Assembly (NCBI GenBank): GCA_026184775.1
Contig: JANCYW010000020.1
Location: forward strand, 163,330-227,329
Origin: Cyanidium caldarium
Lineage: Eukaryota; Rhodophyta; Bangiophyceae; Cyanidiales; Cyanidiaceae
Length of the DNA: 64,000 nucleotides
Reading direction: 5' to 3'
Shown: positions 57,645-64,000 of the stretch, in pieces
How positions within the stretch are numbered: position 1 is the stretch's first letter
Layout: each line of letters starts with the position of its first letter
Translations under genes and position numbers: made by a program
Notes under the pieces: generated by a model
What the model was told of the DNA's origin: nothing
The model's input: only the letters and a program-made list of their open reading frames with translations
Database searches by the model: none

Positions 57645-60477
57645 AGCTCGGGTTGTGCAGGTGCTCGTGGGACACTCGTGTTGTGTGTCGATACCCTCTG
57701 GCTACAAACCTTCTCGAGTCGCAGAGGCGCTGATGCGCCCCCGAAACAAGCGCTGAACCATCGTGATGGGCTCGCAGACGACGCAGCCAGTCGAATGCGG
57801 GAGCAAGCGCACATCTCGTTTAGGCGCGGCTGGAAATCGATGCAAGCACCGCGGAAGCATGAGGGATACGTTTGGGCATCCGATTCCATGAATGGAATCA
57901 CTGACTTGGGCTGCGGCAGAGGAGCTGAGGTCGCGCCCGCGACTGCCCAACGCAGACAGTCAACGTGATGTGCCGGCACAGAGGCTGGAGTTTTTTATCG
58001 TGAGCGCATCGGCGGCCACGCATCCTCCACGGACATGTGCCGACGAGGTGCCCGGCGACGCTGCAAGGCGCTCTGAAGCAACAACTCGTGCGCACCGAAA
58101 GACGCTGGCACTGAAATGCCTCTCCGTGCCGTGTCTTGCGTGACGACGTTTGTCGTTCACGCAGCGGGCTCTGGCGTCATCGCAGCAGACGTGGATTCTC
58201 AAACGCTCTCGACTGCAGATCGGGCCAGGAGTTGCGCCATGTCGCAGCATTCGACAAACGCAGCACTGGGAGTGCTTTCCACCGGTGGGGTCACAGCCCC
58301 GCCACCCCATCATGCCATGCTGAGCCATTCGGCGACGAAACGCAACCATGACGCACCACGGAGTACCGCCACCGATACGCAGCTGTTACCAAAGCACCCA
58401 TCATGGCAGGCGCGGATCGACACGAAAACGACCGGGACAGGACAGCTGCTTGCGCGGTGCAGCCGTTTTGCGCGACTCACCGTCGGTGACAAAGCCCCTC
58501 ACAGAGGGTTGCAGGAGGCACGGCACCCGCAAACGGTTTCACCGTCCAGCTGTGCATATCAGCGTACACAAGGTGGCCACTGTCGTGCGCCAACGATTTC
58601 CCGTCGCTCGTTTCGACAGAGCCTCCTTCCAAAGCGAGACGCGCCCCAGCAAGACGAGGTTTCAGCTCCTCGTGATGCCGCCGACCTCGATGGAACCACT
58701 CCAGCGCCGCGTATGCGCGCGGCGAGATCGCGCAGATGTCCACGCCACATCCGTGTGCGAGCGCCTCGATCGTAGAACGCCGGACATGAGAGGGTTTCGG
58801 CGTCACATCGCACTGGCCGTAGCATGATGGCGAGGGGTACGGCATTTCGGTCGCCGTATCCGGCCGCTCCCCCGATGCGACCATACCGGATGCGGGTCCG
58901 TCGACCGTCAAGTCGTTGAGAAACGGCGAGGTGAGGGGAGCGCACAGTGGCTGCGGACCATTCCGATCTCGTCCAGGTCCCGGGAGGGCAACACCATGAG
59001 CGCCAGAGGCGACAGGTCGGGATTCTGGCAGCCAGTCGTGGTCAGGACACCCGCCACGCCCATAACCAAATCGCTGCCAACTGCACCCAATGATGGATCC
59101 ATGCGGGTGGCAGCACTCAACGCCGTCGGATCGGTGCGCCTCGGCCCCAGTGCAGGAGAGTCCTCGGCGGAGAGTCGCGAGCGCTGCCACAAGGCATAAC
59201 GGCCACTGAGCACACGTCCGTAGCCGACGACGGAGTTGCCAGTGTTGTTGTCACCCGGTGTCCCGTCAAGAGATGTCTGCGAGGAGTGCCGGAGCCCTCG
59301 ACTCACAGACATACCGACACCGAGCGCTGGGAATCCGAGTATAGGTCGAACACAGCCCGTGCTGACCGAGACGCGGCTCGTCCGAGGCACTCTGCGTCGG
59401 TGCCCAGCGAGGGAGGCGGCGGCGCACTGACTGCCAACCCAGCGCTGGTCGTCGTCGTGGCGCTGGTGAGGCCACTACCACAGCCGGTGTTCTGATCGTC
59501 GTTCAGGCCAACCGCGCGCGGTGCCGCCGCTAGAGCGCCACTCGCCAAGCTCGCGCACCGCTGCCGCCCAAAAGACGCACAGCGCCCCGGGGCCGGCGGA
59601 CTCCGGCCAAGACTCCCCAAACTCGTCAAGCGCTGGCCACCGGAGCCAGCGCCGCCCGGCATGGACGTAGCCCACAACCCCATTCCACCCCCCGCGCGCA
59701 TTTTCCGACTCCGGTCTAGCACCGGACCACAGCACAAACTCGTGTCGAACGACACCCAGCACGCGCTGCCCTGCGCAGCGACAAGACGACCGGCTCGTCC
59801 AAAACCGTCCCCGGTGCTCAGCGCCGCGGCGTCGCGGCCACTCGCTCCTCTTGCCACGCCAACATACAACTCCGAGTCGAGAACCGGTGGTGAACGCTCC
59901 CGCTGCAACGTCCTCGTCGGGCGCTCTCGACCCGTCTCCGGTGCGAGCCGAATCGAACGGAACCGAGAATCAGGCGAAACGAGTGCCATGGCGCCGCTGA
60001 CAGACGGCGATTCGAGGCGGTGGTCCCTGCGCGCACGCCTCCGTTCTTCTCCCGGGCGGGTTGTGTTTCGAGTCCAGTGACCTGCTGCGCGTTCGCTCAC
60101 CTGGGCTGAGCACAGCCGCGCTCGGCAAGATTGTCTGTGGGGCTTGCGTGTGACGCGCGATCCGGAGGGCGCGGGAAGCATACAAAGTCGCCCAGCTCGC
60201 TCCGGTGCTGGCCGCGGGGTTTGCTAGACTGTGCGTTTGCCAGGAACGTGGGCTTCCTCGAAGGTGGCGGCAGCGGCGGTCACGTCGGCGACACGGCGAG
60301 GATCTGTGGTGCCGCCACCGACCACAATGGCGAGTGGCAGACGGACAAGTAGAGTGACTGCGGCTCCGAACACGCGGCGGGTCACCTCTGCACGGAGGCT
60401 CGGGCCTGCTTCGGATTGAGAGACGCTCTCGCTCAGCCGCATTTCCCAACACTGGCACCTACACAGGCCACGGTGAG
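57645..60477. other. 2.8-kb subtelomeric stretch without an intact recognised gene
   Basis: The minus strand has long overlapping frames suggestive of damaged coding sequence: 59,303-59,989 (ATG at 59,989; 228 residues, Gly/Ser-rich, with ELYVGVARGASGRDAAALS and GSACWVSFDTSLCCGP), then 58,908-59,390 and 58,477-59,190 in other frames, then a Cys-rich frame at 57,960-58,349 (SQCCVCRMLRH, RIHVCCDDARARCVND). Only the first has a clean ATG-to-stop frame, and I do not recognise a family in it. These may be remnants of one secreted protein gene. No tRNA or repeat is seen. Confidence 0.3.
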
Positions 60478-60964
60478 GGTGTCGCTCGATGAGGAGCGGC
60501 TGGCGGCATGGGCATCCGGCGGAGCGCATCGGGTGCATCAGCAAGAGGGGGTCGTGACCCGGACCGGGACTGGCCCCGACGGATGGAATAAACGTGCGCG
60601 GTATCTGCGCCGGGGTCCCTCTTACTGAGTGTGTGCGTGGGGGGCGGTGCGACGATCGCGATTGCGACGAGGCCGTCGCTGCGGGATGTGTGGAACAGTG
60701 GAAAACCGTCACGGAGCGGCAGAGGCGTGACGGTTTTGGGGCGTACGGCTTGCGCGGACGCCCGCTTGTGGCCGCTGCCATGACAGCGGATGGAGCTGTG
60801 ATGACTGGGCCGTGTTGCGAGAAAGATGGGTCATCACGGCCGCTATCGGTTGTGGTCTTGGGCAGCGGTGCGGCGGCTATGGCGGCGGTCATTGCAGCGA
60901 CGGAACGCGGCGCGCAGGTGCACGTAGTGGAGCGCGCCACCGTTGGCGGCACCTGCGTGAATGT
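60478..60964. repeat. left copy of a ~487-bp direct duplication (merA upstream region plus merA 5' end)
   Basis: Matches 62,272-62,757 with only about three differences seen by eye: GAGGAGCGG versus GAGCAGCGG, GGAACAGTGG versus GGAATAGTGG, and six versus five G near 60,640. The copied segment comprises ~300 bp upstream of merA and its first ~62 codons. Confidence 0.92.
60702..60737. promoter_or_regulatory. 11-bp inverted repeat upstream of merA
   Basis: AAAACCGTCAC (60,702-60,712) and GTGACGGTTTT (60,727-60,737) are perfect complements separated by 14 nt, 42 bp before the merA ATG. It could be an operator-like site or a 5'-leader hairpin. The same structure is kept in the partial copy at 62,495-62,530. 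Function is inference from position and symmetry. Confidence 0.6.
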
Positions 60965-62258
60965 GGGTTGTGTGCCGTCGAAGCATCTCGTTCGGAGTGC
61001 GCACCTGCAGCACTGGTGTGATGAGCACGTGGAGATCAGCGACGGCTGCCGTTGTGACGGAGTGCCGAACGCGCACAAGCTACACGCGTCTCGTCAGGCG
61101 CTTGTTGAACGGTTGCGTTGGCAGAAGTACGAGAGCGTGCTGGACGAGAACCCTCACGTTACGGTATGGCACGGGGAGGCCAGCTTTGAGGACTCGCGCA
61201 CCGTTCGCGTTCGGTCATTGGCAGCGCAAGCGACACAGACCGAGACACTGCTTCACTTTGATCGCTGTCTGATTGCTGTCGGCGCGGAACCGTACATTCC
61301 TCCGATTGACGGGCTTGCGAGTGTGCCTTTCTGGACATCGACCGAAGCGCTGGCAAGCGATACGGTGCCGCACCGCCTCGGAGTGGTGGGCTCCTCTGCG
61401 GTGGCGCTGGAGCTGGCTCAGGCGTATGCTCGTCTTGGCAGCCGAGTGACGATCTTTGCTCGCCGCGGCCTGTGCACGCGAACAGACCCTCTCGTGGGCG
61501 AAACGTTGATGCAGGCCCTGCTGGATGATGACCGCATCCGGATCCACTGCGGGGCGCTGGTAGAGAGTGTGCAGTGCGAGGATGGGGTGTTCAAGGTGAC
61601 GCTGACGACGTCGCAAGCGGTCTTTATGACGGATGCGCTCCTAGTGGCGAGCGGCCGGAGGCCGAGCACTGCGGCGCTGAACATGGCAGCGGCTGGAGTG
61701 TCCTGGCACGCTGCTTCCGGCCAGATACCGGTGGATACGCACATGCGCACGAACGTGCCACATATTTACGCGGCGGGTGATTGTGCGCCAATGCCGCAAC
61801 TGGTGTATGTAGCGGCAGCGGCTGGCACCAGAGCTGCGATCAATATGACGGGTGGGGAGGCATGTTTGGATCTGTCGCTGGTACCGTGGGTGATTTTCTG
61901 CGAGCCGCAGGCGGCTGCTGTCGGCCTGACCGAGGCCGAAGCTCAGGCTCGCGGTCTGCGCACCGAAACTCGGACGCTTCCGATCACGAGCGTACCGAGG
62001 TGTATTGTGCATGGCGAGAAGTTTGGGTTCCTGAAACTCGTGGCGGAAACACCGAGCATGCGGATCGTTGGTGCGCAAGCCGTGGCTGCTGAGGCCAGCG
62101 ATATGATCTCGACGGTGGCTGTGGCGATGCGAGGGCACCTGACAGTGGCGGATCTGTCAGGCATGTTGCTGCCGTACCTCACCGCGAGCGAGGCGGTGAA
62201 ACTTGTGGCGCAGTCGTTCACGCGTGACGTGCATCAGCTCTCGTGCTGTGCCGGCTAG
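60780..62258 (+). CDS. merA: mercuric reductase (bacterial-type MerA)
   Basis: 492 residues. Flavoprotein that reduces Hg(II) to volatile Hg(0) with NADPH. ATG 60780 is the first ATG close to the FAD fold; MTGPCC eight codons on is an alternative. Motifs: FAD-binding [16 protein letters not shown] (~25-40), redox-active Cys59/Cys64 in GGTCVNVGCVPSKHLVRSAH, NADPH domain GVVGSSAVALELAQAYARLG, second FAD motif IYAAGDCAPMPQ, and the C-terminal vicinal cysteines in DVHQLSCCAG, which hand Hg(II) to the active site and separate MerA from lipoamide dehydrogenase. The NmerA heavy-metal domain is absent. It is of bacterial origin, and horizontally acquired merA is known in Cyanidiophyceae. It is intronless and lies less than 2 kb from the telomere. 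Confidence 0.95.
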   Translation: MTADGAVMTGPCCEKDGSSRPLSVVVLGSGAAAMAAVIAATERGAQVHVVERATVGGTCVNVGCVPSKHLVRSAHLQHWCDEHVEISDGCRCDGVPNAHKLHASRQALVERLRWQKYESVLDENPHVTVWHGEASFEDSRTVRVRSLAAQATQTETLLHFDRCLIAVGAEPYIPPIDGLASVPFWTSTEALASDTVPHRLGVVGSSAVALELAQAYARLGSRVTIFARRGLCTRTDPLVGETLMQALLDDDRIRIHCGALVESVQCEDGVFKVTLTTSQAVFMTDALLVASGRRPSTAALNMAAAGVSWHAASGQIPVDTHMRTNVPHIYAAGDCAPMPQLVYVAAAAGTRAAINMTGGEACLDLSLVPWVIFCEPQAAAVGLTEAEAQARGLRTETRTLPITSVPRCIVHGEKFGFLKLVAETPSMRIVGAQAVAAEASDMISTVAVAMRGHLTVADLSGMLLPYLTASEAVKLVAQSFTRDVHQLSCCAG

Positions 62259-62271
62259 TGGGATGCAGCAC

Positions 62272-63708
<1,437 letters not shown>

Positions 63709-63862
63709 TGTGAGTTGGGTGAGATCGGGCGAAGGGGTGTGAGTTGGGTGAGATCGGGCGACCGGGTGTGAGTTGGGTGAGATTGAGGTGGAGAGTGTGA
63801 GTTGGGTGGGATCGGGCGACCGGGTGTGCGTTGGGTGGGATCGGGCGACCGGGTGTGAATTA
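63709..63862. repeat. 29-bp subtelomeric tandem repeat, five copies
   Basis: Units 63,709-63,737, 63,738-63,766, 63,767-63,795, 63,796-63,824 and 63,825-63,853, each exactly 29 bp, typical form TGTGAGTTGGGTGAGAT then CGGGCGACCGGG. Unit 3 is the most divergent. A sixth unit stops after TGTGAATTA, where the telomere begins. It is a telomere-adjacent satellite array. Confidence 0.95.
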
Positions 63863-64000
63863 GGGGGGAATGGGGGGGAATGGGGGGGAATGGGGGGGAA
63901 TGGGGGGGAATGGGGGGGAATGGGGGGGAATGGGGGGGAATGGGGGGGAATGGGGGGGAATGGGGGGGAATGGGGGGAATGGGGGGGAATGGGGGGGAAT
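63863..64000 (+). repeat. telomere, 10-bp repeat TGGGGGGGAA
   Basis: After one imperfect unit (TAGGGGGGAA) there are ten perfect 10-bp units to 63,970, one 9-bp unit with six G (63,971-63,979) and two more 10-bp units to the window end. The G-rich strand runs 5' to 3' toward the end, the polarity of a true right telomere. The unit equals the C. merolae repeat AATGGGGGG plus one G. Confidence 0.97.

Noticed and set aside
57056-57979. 307-codon minus-strand frame containing a 20-residue repeat
   Set aside because: The frame opens at a GTG, the repeat is simply the translated 60-bp minisatellite, and flanking sequence has no recognisable domain.

Overview
The window is the right-hand end of a nuclear chromosome from a GC-rich, compact, almost intronless photosynthetic eukaryote, most likely a cyanidiophycean red alga (Cyanidium/Cyanidioschyzon group). 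The last ~140 bases are a G-rich telomere whose 10-bp unit (AAT plus seven G) differs by one G from the 9-bp AATGGGGGG known in Cyanidioschyzon merolae, and one 9-bp unit is embedded in it. Other support: single-exon genes packed 30-600 bp apart on both strands, plastid functions (a lumenal peroxidase-like protein with a twin-arginine signal, a Tic22-type import protein, a BSD2-like zinc finger, a plastid-type phosphoglycerate dehydrogenase) and a horizontally acquired mercuric reductase next to the telomere. The species is an inference.

Region 1 (1-35,658) is housekeeping core: SEC16 (5' end cut by the window), a membrane-anchored GH13 glucanohydrolase, a uL10m-like ribosomal protein, V-ATPase subunit C, eRF3, PLAA/Doa1, aspartate aminotransferase, a small membrane/coiled-coil protein, phosphoglycerate dehydrogenase, an APX-fold lumenal protein without peroxidase residues, the nucleolar GTPase GNL3, IFRD, PNUTS, a DHX57/DHX29-type helicase, an AIG2-like cyclotransferase, a BSD2-like zinc protein, PEX16, a CHORD-like zinc protein, an RCC1-repeat protein and a mitochondrial carrier.

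Region 2 (35,917-41,898) is a head-to-tail array of four paralogous type II membrane glycosyltransferases (GT92/DUF23-like). Copy 1 has lost the DxD-type metal site and copy 2 carries an in-frame TAG in its signal anchor. Copies 3 and 4 look intact.

Region 3 (42,145-54,423) holds a KDEL-tagged protein disulfide isomerase, a protein that joins an N-terminal TPR domain to a Tic22 domain, and a 2,621-residue VPS13 lipid-transfer protein.

Region 4 (54,424-64,000) is subtelomeric. Base composition is visibly less GC-rich and no intact gene is seen for 6 kb, but broken coding-like frames occur, including a possible frame-shifted Tic22-like relic at ~56.6-57.3 kb and Cys-rich minus-strand frames. 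A 60-bp minisatellite lies at 57.4 kb. An intact bacterial-type merA follows (60,780-62,258), preceded by an inverted repeat. A near-identical copy of its upstream region plus its first ~62 codons follows directly and then breaks off into G/T-rich sequence, a 29-bp tandem repeat and the telomere.
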